Below are positions 7,121 through 14,778 of a stretch of 47,527 nt of DNA, piece after piece. How positions within the stretch are numbered: position 1 is the stretch's first letter; every line of letters begins with the position of its first letter. Origin of the DNA: JAKASV01 sp964595035 (GTDB lineage Bacteria; Babelota; Babeliae; Babelales; Vermiphilaceae); assembly GCA_964595035.1 (NCBI GenBank), contig CAZQNW010000003.1, positions 1-47,527 on the forward strand, in the 5' to 3' direction. The position numbers and the translations under genes are program-made. The notes under the pieces are model-generated. The model ran no database searches. It was given only the letters and a program-made list of their open reading frames with translations, and was not told where the DNA came from.

Positions 7121-8563
7121 ATGGAAAAAAATATACTTAAAGGTATTCCGGATACACTACCGGTCACGTGTTATTCTAAGCATGTTGGAACCGGAACAGT
7201 CTTTGTTGCTATAAAAGGTGAAAAAGAGGATGGTATATATTATATTCCGGAAGCGATTGCTCGCGGTGCTTCTGAAATAGTATTACATGAAGAAGCTCAT
7301 CTTCCACAGCATATTGCTGAACTTGTGGCGGCATCCGGTGTGGCAATAACGCGATCATCTAATCCACGACTTTATTTGGCTTTGCGTAGTGCGCAAGCGG
7401 CCGGCAATCCTGCCGGTAAATTGCGTATCATAGGTGTTACGGGAACCAAAGGAAAAACAACAACATGTTATGTGCTTGAACATATATTAAAACATGCCGG
7501 ATATAAAACAGCTTTATTGACGACTGTTGTTAACCGCATCAAAGATGTTCATATTCCCGCATCATTAACAACTCCTCAACCAGATTATTTACACCAATTT
7601 TTCAAGTTGTGTGTTGAAGAATCTGTTGATTATGTGGTTATGGAGGTATCCGCGCAAGCGCTAACATTTAATCGGGTTGATGGAATTACATTTGATGGCG
7701 TTGTATTTACTAATTTTGAGCAAGATCATCTTGATTATTACCATACGATGGAAAATTATTTTCATGAAAAATGCAAAATATTTTCTTATAGGAAGCCTCA
7801 AACGGCTGCTTGTATTAATACTGATGATCCTTGGCTTAAGACCTTAGTAAGTTCTTATGCCAATATAATTACATATGGTATTTCAACTCCTCAAACGCGT
7901 ATTCATGCCAAACTTATCGGCGACCAACGCGATGATGTACATTTTTATATGGAATCTGAAGATCTTCAGGCACATATTGAGTGTCCAGCACTTATGGGTC
8001 GTTATAATGTGTATAATTGTTTAGCCGCAGCTTCAATGGCTTTACAACTTGGCATAAAAATTTCGGTAATCGTAGAAGCCTTTAAAAACTTTTCTAAGGT
8101 TCCTGGCAGACTTGAGCGTTATGTTCTTGCCAATGGTGCTATAGGTGTTGTTGATTATGCGCACAATCCTTCTTCGTATGAAGCTGTATTATCATTGCTG
8201 AGTACATTAACGGACCACTTAATTGTAGTTATGGGGGCAGGAGGAGATAGGGATCGTACAAAACGACCTAAGATGGGTGCGATTGCAGCTCGTTATGCTC
8301 AAGCTTTTGTACTTACATCTGATAATCCCAGAAGTGAAAATCCTGAAAAGATCGCAGACGATATTATGGCAGGCATTGCGCCTGATTTACAAGGTAAAGT
8401 AGTGCGCGAGCTTGATAGAGAAAAGGCTATTAATAAGGCTTACCAATTATCTCGGCCGGGAAGTATTATAGTAGTGCTTGGCCGAGGGCCGGAAGAATTT
8501 CTTCTGTATGCGGACAAGAAAATACGCTTAGTTGACGCGGAAGTTTTACAGGCATTGAAGTAA
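7121..8563 (+). CDS. murE: UDP-N-acetylmuramoyl-L-alanyl-D-glutamate ligase MurE (meso-diaminopimelate type)
   Basis: 480 residues with all three Mur-ligase domains. The N-terminal UDP-binding domain includes KHVGTGTVFVAIKGEKEDG. The central ATPase has the P-loop GVTGTKGKTT (105-114) and NFEQDHLDYYHTMENY. The C-terminal domain holds DNPR at 401-404 (TSDNPRSENP). DNPR is the loop that recognises meso-diaminopimelate in the mDAP-adding enzymes, so the wall is predicted to be of the common Gram-negative A1-gamma type. The enzyme adds the third residue of the stem peptide in the cytoplasm, using ATP. The ATG at 7121 has only a weak Shine-Dalgarno (GAGAAACG). No other mur gene adjoins it. The call is strong. 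Confidence 0.93.
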   Translation: MEKNILKGIPDTLPVTCYSKHVGTGTVFVAIKGEKEDGIYYIPEAIARGASEIVLHEEAHLPQHIAELVAASGVAITRSSNPRLYLALRSAQAAGNPAGKLRIIGVTGTKGKTTTCYVLEHILKHAGYKTALLTTVVNRIKDVHIPASLTTPQPDYLHQFFKLCVEESVDYVVMEVSAQALTFNRVDGITFDGVVFTNFEQDHLDYYHTMENYFHEKCKIFSYRKPQTAACINTDDPWLKTLVSSYANIITYGISTPQTRIHAKLIGDQRDDVHFYMESEDLQAHIECPALMGRYNVYNCLAAASMALQLGIKISVIVEAFKNFSKVPGRLERYVLANGAIGVVDYAHNPSSYEAVLSLLSTLTDHLIVVMGAGGDRDRTKRPKMGAIAARYAQAFVLTSDNPRSENPEKIADDIMAGIAPDLQGKVVRELDREKAINKAYQLSRPGSIIVVLGRGPEEFLLYADKKIRLVDAEVLQALK

Positions 8564-8659
8564 GTAATACAACCTTATTTCTATACAAAATTTAAGATGA
8601 AGTTTAAACTAATGGTCAAAGATAGGTATTAATTATTAACCCTTTTTAAGGAGACCTGT

Positions 8660-10636
8660 ATGGTTTGGCTGCAGTATTTATTAATTGCAGGTGCGGTGTT
8701 AATTGGTTTCTTGGTAGTTCTTTTTTTAATGGGGCGCGCGCGGTCATTGCCTGTTAGTGATGATAAGGCGCGTACTATAGCTTCAGCCATTCGCGTAGGC
8801 GCTATGACGTTCTTGAAAGAAGAATATAAAGTAATTGGCATCGTTGTATTGTTTATACTGCCATTCCTAGTATACAGTTTGGGCTGGCTCGCGGCACTGC
8901 TTTTTGTAGTAGGCGCGGGCATATCATTGTTAGCCGGATATATAGGTATGAATGCTGCTACCGAGGCTAACGTCCGTACTACTATGGCTGCAAAAGAGAA
9001 GGGGGAAATTGAGGCCTTCTTTGAAGCATTTTTTGGCGGCGGTGTTATGGGTTTTGCAGTTGCAAGCTTTGGATTGCTTGGTTTGTTGCTTATGTTTATT
9101 ATTTTCTGGGGACATACACAGTTCCTTGGATTGTTGACAGCATTTAGCTTTGGCGCAAGCTTTGTAGCATTCTTTGCGCGTGTTGGCGGTGGTATTTATA
9201 CCAAATCTGCCGATGTTGGTGCTGACTTAGTTGGTAAATTGGAAGCCGGAATTCCTGAAGATGATCCACGCAACCCTGCGGTTATCGCGGATAACGTTGG
9301 CGATTGTGTAGGCGATACTGCCGGCATGGGTGCGGATATTTATGAATCGTACGTAAGCTCTATGATTGCAACGGTTATTGTTGCACAGAACAGTTATGGA
9401 AATAATATTGCTTATTTACTTTTGCCTGTAATGATTTCAGCTTTTGGATTATTGGGATCTGTTATCGGGTTATTGGCAAACGTATTTTTACGTTTAAGTC
9501 CATCTGCAATGTTACGTAATGCAACCTATTTTGCAATAGCTTTTCAATTGATTGTTTCTTATATCTATATGACATATATGGGTATAGAACAAGGTCTCTT
9601 TGTCGCCGTTGTTTTGGGATGTATTGCAGGTATCATTGTAGGACTCATTACTGAATACTATACAAGCGGCAAACCTGTACGTGATGTTGCGGAAAGTGCT
9701 CAATCAGGAGCTGCAACAAACATTATTTATGGTCTTTCTGTCGGTATGGAATCAACTGTCGTTCCTGTTATTTTCTTAGCATTAATCGTATTGCTTGCCT
9801 TCAAGTTTGCCGGATTATTCGGGGTTGCTCTTGCTGCAGTATCAATGCTTGCGACAGTTGGTATTACAATGACTGTTGATGGCTATGGGCCTATCGCGGA
9901 TAATGCCGGTGGCATAGCAGAGATGGCCGGCTTTGGGGCCCCTGTTAGAGTTATTACAGACAAGCTCGATTCGTTAGGAAATACGACAGCCGCCCTTGGT
10001 AAGGGCTTTGCCATTGGTTCTGCTCTTTTAGCTGCTCTTTCCTTGTTCTCTGCTTATTCTCAAGAAGCTCGCTTGTCGGAGTTAAACCTTACTGATGCCT
10101 ATGTTGTGGTCGGTTTATTTATTGGCGCAGTTATGCCTTTCTTTGTTTCTTCGTTAACTATGCGTTCGGTAAGCAAAGCTGCATTACAGATGGTAATGGA
10201 AGTTCGCCGTCAATTTAAGACTATCTCAGGTCTTTTAGAAGGAACGGGACAACCTGATTATCAAAGCTGTATTGCAATTTCAACGCGTGCATCTCTTAAA
10301 GAAATGATTTTGCCGGGTATTTTGACTGTAGCGAGTCCTGTTATTACATGGTGGTTTCTTGGTGAAAGAGCTCTTGGAGGATTCTTAGTAGGTGCGACTA
10401 TTGTTGGCGTATTGTTAGCCCTTATGATGGCCAATGGTGGCGGTGTTTGGGATAATGCGAAGAAGTATATCGAAGCAGGTAATCTTGGTGGAAAAGGTTC
10501 TCCTGCGCATAAGGCAGCTGTTGTTGGTGATACGGTTGGAGATCCATTCAAAGATACGTCCGGACCTGCTCTTAATATTTTGATTAAGCTTATGTCTATA
10601 GTATCTCTGTTAATAGCTATCATGTATCATAGCTAA
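8660..10636 (+). CDS. hppA: Membrane-bound ion-translocating pyrophosphatase, K+-dependent type
   Basis: 658 residues of an almost entirely membrane-embedded protein, as expected for the 16-helix M-PPase family. The pyrophosphate site is plain: DVGADLVGKLEAGIPEDDPR (about 182-201) and ADNVGDCVGDTAGMGAD, with the second acidic set near the C-terminus (AVVGDTVGDPFKDTSGP). The sequence GNTTAA at 440-445 has alanine where K+-independent enzymes have lysine (GNTTKA), so it belongs to the K+-requiring subfamily. It couples PPi hydrolysis to outward H+ or Na+ pumping at the inner membrane; the ion cannot be decided by eye. A strong Shine-Dalgarno (AAGGAGACCTGT) precedes the ATG. Pumping from PPi released by biosynthesis would suit an energy-limited intracellular lifestyle (inference). 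Confidence 0.95.
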   Translation: MVWLQYLLIAGAVLIGFLVVLFLMGRARSLPVSDDKARTIASAIRVGAMTFLKEEYKVIGIVVLFILPFLVYSLGWLAALLFVVGAGISLLAGYIGMNAATEANVRTTMAAKEKGEIEAFFEAFFGGGVMGFAVASFGLLGLLLMFIIFWGHTQFLGLLTAFSFGASFVAFFARVGGGIYTKSADVGADLVGKLEAGIPEDDPRNPAVIADNVGDCVGDTAGMGADIYESYVSSMIATVIVAQNSYGNNIAYLLLPVMISAFGLLGSVIGLLANVFLRLSPSAMLRNATYFAIAFQLIVSYIYMTYMGIEQGLFVAVVLGCIAGIIVGLITEYYTSGKPVRDVAESAQSGAATNIIYGLSVGMESTVVPVIFLALIVLLAFKFAGLFGVALAAVSMLATVGITMTVDGYGPIADNAGGIAEMAGFGAPVRVITDKLDSLGNTTAALGKGFAIGSALLAALSLFSAYSQEARLSELNLTDAYVVVGLFIGAVMPFFVSSLTMRSVSKAALQMVMEVRRQFKTISGLLEGTGQPDYQSCIAISTRASLKEMILPGILTVASPVITWWFLGERALGGFLVGATIVGVLLALMMANGGGVWDNAKKYIEAGNLGGKGSPAHKAAVVGDTVGDPFKDTSGPALNILIKLMSIVSLLIAIMYHS

Positions 10637-10672
10637 TACTTAACGCGAATTCGATAAGCCTAAAATTTACAA

Positions 10673-10728
10673 GACCCGTTTGTCCTGAGTAAGGAGTTCT
10701 TCACGCCGTATCGAAGGATATGCGGGTC
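10673..10728. repeat. REP-like dispersed-repeat remnant
   Basis: GACCCG (10673-10678) and CGGGTC (10723-10728) are inverted. Inside are GTCCTGAGTAAGGAG and TATCGAAGGATA. Together these resemble a degenerate form of the short palindrome family around TCCTGAGCTTGTCGAAGGA that is scattered in many bacterial genomes. It is richer in GC than its surroundings. Copy number cannot be judged from one window. Confidence 0.45.
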
Positions 10729-10836
10729 AATGTACTTAAAACAATCAACAAAGCTTATTAATGAGCCTTGGGGCAAAGTAACAGTTATAAGGGTAGTATT
10801 ACTTACTAACATAATTTCGAAAAGAAAAAAAAGCAA

Positions 10837-10862
10837 AAGATAGCGCTGTATTTTGCTATCTT
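10837..10862. terminator. Hairpin, probable hppA terminator
   Basis: AAGATAGC (10837-10844) pairs with GCTATCTT (10855-10862) around a ten-base loop. On the plus strand a U-rich but interrupted tract follows. On the minus strand TTGC and a run of eight T follow, which is the stronger terminator orientation although no leftward gene enters from that side. Confidence 0.4.
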
Positions 10863-10967
10863 GTTGATTCTTCTTGTTTTCGATCTTTGAAACTCGATAC
10901 TATGTATAATGCATAGGGATAGTATGCATATAAGAGGTTAGGGGAGCCGTGAGGTAGGGGTAGTATC

Positions 10968-12254
10968 ATGGCATTGGGGCATCAACCAATACATAGATAT
11001 GGAGTTGCGTTAGTATCAGTGCTCTGCATGGTAGCTTTTATCTTTTTGCTACCTCAGTTATGTATAAGATATTCAAAAAATTCTCATTCAGATAGTAATC
11101 ATGACCATTTTAAATTGGGGCTTGAAAATATCACCCATGATTTTTTGTGTTCGTTGACGCCGTTAAAGAACCTCTCATATGCCGCAGCTCTGGTTACCAA
11201 TCTAACAGGACAAGATCAAGCGGGCAATTTCAATATCGAGGTTTTGATGAAAAAGGGGCTAAAAATAAAAAAGATTTTCGTGCCAGGTAATGAGTTACAT
11301 GAGATTGGCTATCGAGGTAAAATAACTAATCTTGTAGCTCATATTCCTATTATAGATTTTCACAAAAAACCGCTTACGATTAATGATTTAAAAGGTATAG
11401 ATGTGGTTTTTTTTGATTTGCAGGATGTAGGTATCGGTTATTGTAGTTCCTTGGGTACGCTTGTCCAGGTAATGGAGATAGTTGGGCGTTCAAACAAAAC
11501 TATTGTAGTGCTTGATAGACCAAACTTACTTGGTGATGCAATCGAAGGTGTATTTGGTGCTCATGATATTCATGAATCGTTACATGTTGGTGCAATTCCT
11601 CTTCGGTACGGGATGACCATAGGGGAGCTTGCATATTATTGTAATAAATATGTACTCAAAAAGCCTGCTCAATTATATGTTGTTCCTATGGATCATTATA
11701 ATCGACATATACATTCTTATTATTCTTGTGCTGGAAAATTATCGGCGGATATTAACTCGATAGAATCTTGTCATGGATATAGCTTTTTGGGGTTATTGGG
11801 CGAGGTATCACCATTTGATATAGGCATTGGAACGGATAAAGCATTTGAATGTATTTTATTACCAGAGCACCTGAAATTTTCTCAACGTCAATGGTTTAAA
11901 TTAAAAAAACATCTTATGGATTTAGGGATTGATAGTACGTCTTATAGGTACTATAACAAGCGAAAGAAAGAGTTTTGTAGTGGATTGCGTGTATGCATAC
12001 GAGATATTAGTAGTTTTTCTTTGTTGCGTGCTCTTGTGGAAACCTTAGAATTTTTTAAGAAAGAGGGTGTAGCCTTGAGCTTTTCTAAAAAATTTTGCGG
12101 TATTCCAGGTATGCTGAAAATCAAGGAATTAATTGACGGAGCAATAAAACGTGAGGATTTTGAAGCTCAATGTAAATATGAGCTGGAGCATTTTTTTGTT
12201 ATGGCTTCAAGTTCTTTTATGTATAAACCATATCCTAAGGTGGTAGTGATTTGA
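10968..12254 (+). CDS. DUF1343/NamZ-like protein, divergent membrane-anchored copy
   Basis: 428 residues. An N-terminal hydrophobic segment (about 12-34) anchors or exports it. The remainder aligns along its length with the next gene and with the DUF1343 family, whose characterised member NamZ is an exo-beta-N-acetylmuramidase that removes MurNAc from peptidoglycan fragments. Shared landmarks are ALVTNLTGQD, FFDLQDVG, VVLDRPNLLGD, IPLRYGMTIGELA and YSFLGLLGE. The conserved PEHG segment that carries the likely catalytic glutamate is replaced by PGNELHEIG (from about 106). The RxxTYISTL segment after DLQD is replaced by GYCSSLGTL. This copy may be inactive or altered in substrate. The second copy starts nine bases after its stop, so they share a transcript. 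Confidence 0.75.
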   Translation: MALGHQPIHRYGVALVSVLCMVAFIFLLPQLCIRYSKNSHSDSNHDHFKLGLENITHDFLCSLTPLKNLSYAAALVTNLTGQDQAGNFNIEVLMKKGLKIKKIFVPGNELHEIGYRGKITNLVAHIPIIDFHKKPLTINDLKGIDVVFFDLQDVGIGYCSSLGTLVQVMEIVGRSNKTIVVLDRPNLLGDAIEGVFGAHDIHESLHVGAIPLRYGMTIGELAYYCNKYVLKKPAQLYVVPMDHYNRHIHSYYSCAGKLSADINSIESCHGYSFLGLLGEVSPFDIGIGTDKAFECILLPEHLKFSQRQWFKLKKHLMDLGIDSTSYRYYNKRKKEFCSGLRVCIRDISSFSLLRALVETLEFFKKEGVALSFSKKFCGIPGMLKIKELIDGAIKREDFEAQCKYELEHFFVMASSSFMYKPYPKVVVI

Positions 12255-12263
12255 AGGATTACT

Positions 12264-13496
12264 ATGCATGCATGTGTGTATAAATACGGGAGCATGTTCT
12301 TTACTTGTTTCTTTATATCATGTTCTATTTCCGGTACTTATAAGCTTGGTCTTGATATGTTATCTGATGCATCTATACGTGGATTGCGTAATTTTAGAGT
12401 TGCGTTAGTTACCAATCAAACGGGTAAAGATATGCAAGGGCGGAGAAATATAGATGTTCTGTGTGCCCGTGGCCTTAAGTTGGCCTGTATTCTTACTCCT
12501 GAACATGGTCTTGACGGATCTGTTCCGGCAGGAATAGCTGTTCCGGATACTACAGATAGTAAAACGGGTATTCCGGTATTAAGTTTGTATGGCCATGGAT
12601 CAGGCAAACAGATTGGTAAGAACATTTTAGATAAGGTTGATCTTTTTCTTATTGATTTACAAGATTGCGGCATGCGTCATTTTACCTATATATCAACGTT
12701 GTATATGATCTTAGAAAGTGCAGCCCATAACAACAAAAAAGTAATTGTTCTTGATCGTCCTAACCCGCTTGGCGATGTTATGGACGGCCCGCTCGTTGAA
12801 CATGATTTACTTTCATTTGTTTCGATTGCCTCTATTCCTGTTCGCCATGGTATGACAATAGGTGAACTTGCCCTCTATTTTAATACGTATGTCTTGAAAA
12901 AAAGAGCACGATTACAGGTAATTCCTATGCAAAATTATGATCGTGTTTGCGGTATATGTGGTGATTTATTGGCTCCATTATCACCGAATATTAATTCTAT
13001 TCAAGCCTGCTATGGGTATAGTTTTTTAGGGTTGCTCGGTGAATTTAAACCTTTTGAAATTGGTATAAAACTTAATCGCCCATTTCAAGTTATTATGTTA
13101 CCCGATACCGTTAGCTGGAAGGCATCGGTATGGAACTTATTAGCTAATAAGCTAAAAACATATGGGATATATGCGACTCCTTATACAGACTATGTTAAAC
13201 AACAAGGAATAAGGTATTGTGGTCTACAGATTTATATTCCTCAAATATCCAATGTTCCCTCGTTTCAAGTTTTGCTCGTTATTATAGATTTTGCTCGGTC
13301 GCATGGTTTGCCAATGAATCTGTCCGCGTTAGGGATAAAAGCTATCGGAACAAAAAAGATTGTACAGTACCTTAAAGGTTCTGTCGGGCATAAAGAACTT
13401 GTACAATCCATACATAAAGGACTTAATGACTTTTACAAAAAAGCACAAACCTGTTTTTTGTATAAACCGGCACCGCGTATTGTGCCAGCAGAATAA
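12264..13496 (+). CDS. DUF1343/NamZ-like exo-beta-N-acetylmuramidase, putative lipoprotein
   Basis: 410 residues of the DUF1343 (PF07075) family, whose founding characterised enzyme NamZ cleaves terminal beta-1,4-MurNAc from cell-wall fragments. Family motifs are intact: VALVTNQTGKD, LTPEHGLDG (PEHG at 79-82), LIDLQDCGMRHFTYISTL, VLDRPNPLGD, IPVRHGMTIGELALYFN and YSFLGLLGEF. The N-terminus (MFFTCFFISC) is a signal sequence ending in C20, a plausible but not ideal lipobox, so it may be a lipoprotein of the envelope. A clear Shine-Dalgarno (GAAGGA) lies between the two copies. A bidirectional terminator follows. Likely role: turnover or recycling of peptidoglycan, compatible with murE and the M23 peptidase nearby. 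Confidence 0.82.
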   Translation: MHACVYKYGSMFFTCFFISCSISGTYKLGLDMLSDASIRGLRNFRVALVTNQTGKDMQGRRNIDVLCARGLKLACILTPEHGLDGSVPAGIAVPDTTDSKTGIPVLSLYGHGSGKQIGKNILDKVDLFLIDLQDCGMRHFTYISTLYMILESAAHNNKKVIVLDRPNPLGDVMDGPLVEHDLLSFVSIASIPVRHGMTIGELALYFNTYVLKKRARLQVIPMQNYDRVCGICGDLLAPLSPNINSIQACYGYSFLGLLGEFKPFEIGIKLNRPFQVIMLPDTVSWKASVWNLLANKLKTYGIYATPYTDYVKQQGIRYCGLQIYIPQISNVPSFQVLLVIIDFARSHGLPMNLSALGIKAIGTKKIVQYLKGSVGHKELVQSIHKGLNDFYKKAQTCFLYKPAPRIVPAE

Positions 13497-13531
13497 CACA
13501 ATAGGCTACTTATCACATGTTGTTTAACAGT

Positions 13532-13565
13532 AAAAAACCCACGAACTTAAATTCGTGGGTTTTTT
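13532..13565. terminator. Bidirectional intrinsic terminator
   Basis: AAAAAACCCACGAA (13532-13545) and TTCGTGGGTTTTTT (13552-13565) form a perfect 14-bp stem with a six-base loop. A T-run ends each strand. It separates the convergent DUF1343 pair and the exported thioredoxin gene and would stop transcription from both sides. Confidence 0.9.
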
Positions 13566-13585
13566 CTTAAATATATATACAAAAA

Positions 13586-13975
13586 CTATTTTTTTGCACT
13601 TAAGCAAAACGTATCATTAATAATATTTGCGAATGCTGATTTAGAACGTGATCCGGTGAAACGTTTTACTTGTTTTTGTTCGTTATAGAAAACAAATGTT
13701 GGTACTGAGCGTATATCTTCAACATCAAACTCGTTAACATCTACTTTTGCGAATTGAATATCAGGAAATTCTTTTGCTAAATCGGGAAGGAATTTTGCAA
13801 CTTGTTGGCAAGGCCCACATGTTTTTTCCGCATGGTAATCAATGATGACCATTTTATTATTTTTAATTACGTTATCGATATCTTTTTTGCTCTTTAAATG
13901 GACGATATCTTTTGTCAAGCAGTTCAGTGTTGACATGAGAATTATGGCGGGCATGACAAACATTTTATAGTTCAT
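13586..13975 (-). CDS. Exported thioredoxin-fold protein
   Basis: 129 residues with an N-terminal signal sequence (MNYKMFVMPAIILMSTLNC) and a single thioredoxin domain. The active site is CGPC (C53/C56), the cis-proline motif is SVPTFVFY, and the FAKVDVNEFD strand is present. The WCGPC tryptophan is replaced by threonine (KTCGPC). It should act in the periplasm as a thiol-disulfide oxidoreductase. CGPC suggests a reducing or isomerase-like potential, but the direction of electron flow needs a partner (DsbD/CcdA type), which is not in the window. A cytoplasmic thioredoxin lies at 32057-32283. The gene ends at the bidirectional terminator. Confidence 0.85.
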   Translation of the reverse strand: MNYKMFVMPAIILMSTLNCLTKDIVHLKSKKDIDNVIKNNKMVIIDYHAEKTCGPCQQVAKFLPDLAKEFPDIQFAKVDVNEFDVEDIRSVPTFVFYNEQKQVKRFTGSRSKSAFANIINDTFCLSAKK

Positions 13976-14184
13976 AAAAGCCTTTCTATGTGTAATACTT
14001 ACCTATAATTATACTATTGTCAACATACAGAAGCTCATAAGTACTGTCAAGATCCGAGCTAGGAACTTATGATATACAAAGAATTTGTAGTTTTTTAAAA
14101 TATTTTGATTTTTTTATGGTTTTGGAACTGGGGATACGTTAATCTTAATAATGATAGATAAAAATATATAACAATGGCAGGACA

Positions 14185-14778
14185 ATGGTACGGCATACGG
14201 GAATTATCCTAAAGAGGACAAACCCTACAAAGTCACTTTATTCGGTTTTAGATAAGGCTGATGGTGTAATTTTTTGTTCAATAGCGCGCCAAGGAATATG
14301 CCCTGGGGCTTATATTGAATATACTTTACAGCAAAAAGCGACGTGGACCATAGCTGACAATGTTGAACTGGTATCTTTTCCTATAGTTAATAATACGGAA
14401 GATTTATTATTGTTGCATAGAGTATTGGAAATTTGTATTGTTTGTATGCCGATTGGGTGTTTTACTCCGGGCATATTTGAGTATATATCAGCTCTTTATG
14501 ATACATCCTCTATTGTGTATATGGAGAAGCGTCTGGTAAAAAATATTTTTTTATGTAAACTTTTAGCATTATTGGGTTTTTACCCGCATGAAAAAAAATT
14601 TCAAAATCCATTTTTTCATAGTTTAATTAATCAATCTCTTGACAAGCTTGTCTCTTTTTCTGTATCGATGGTGCAAGAGAAGGATATTGAAGAATGGTTG
14701 CAATCATGTATTGCAGTGCACATACAAGAACAGAAACTTAAAATGAAGTCTATAGGCGAGTGGATGGAAATAGTATGA
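14185..14778 (+). CDS. Possible divergent RecO-like recombination mediator
   Basis: 197 residues without signal peptide. The N-terminus (HTGIILKRTN, then a strand-rich stretch to about 75) resembles the OB-fold start of RecO. The helical remainder contains a FLCKLLALLGFYP segment much like the RecO motif (F-x-L-x-LLxxLG-x-x-P). RecO loads RecA on gapped DNA together with RecR. The zinc-binding cysteines found in many RecO proteins are not evident, and the protein is shorter than the usual 220-250 residues. Its stop overlaps the start of the MscS-family gene by ATGA, so the two are translationally coupled without an obvious functional link. I hold RecO as a weak hypothesis; otherwise it is an unknown cytoplasmic protein. 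Confidence 0.45.
   Translation: MVRHTGIILKRTNPTKSLYSVLDKADGVIFCSIARQGICPGAYIEYTLQQKATWTIADNVELVSFPIVNNTEDLLLLHRVLEICIVCMPIGCFTPGIFEYISALYDTSSIVYMEKRLVKNIFLCKLLALLGFYPHEKKFQNPFFHSLINQSLDKLVSFSVSMVQEKDIEEWLQSCIAVHIQEQKLKMKSIGEWMEIV

Larger units (their letters stand above)
10637..10967. other. 330-base intergenic region with two structured elements
   Basis: No gene is seen here on either strand. It holds a REP-like inverted repeat (10673-10728) and a hairpin (10837-10862), and then the leader of the gene at 10968, whose likely ribosome-binding site is GAGGTAGGGG. No tRNA or recognised riboswitch is apparent. Confidence 0.6.

Noticed and set aside
6813..7214. Rightward 133-codon frame between ruvX and murE
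   Set aside because: Overlaps both coding genes, low-complexity product, no ribosome-binding site.
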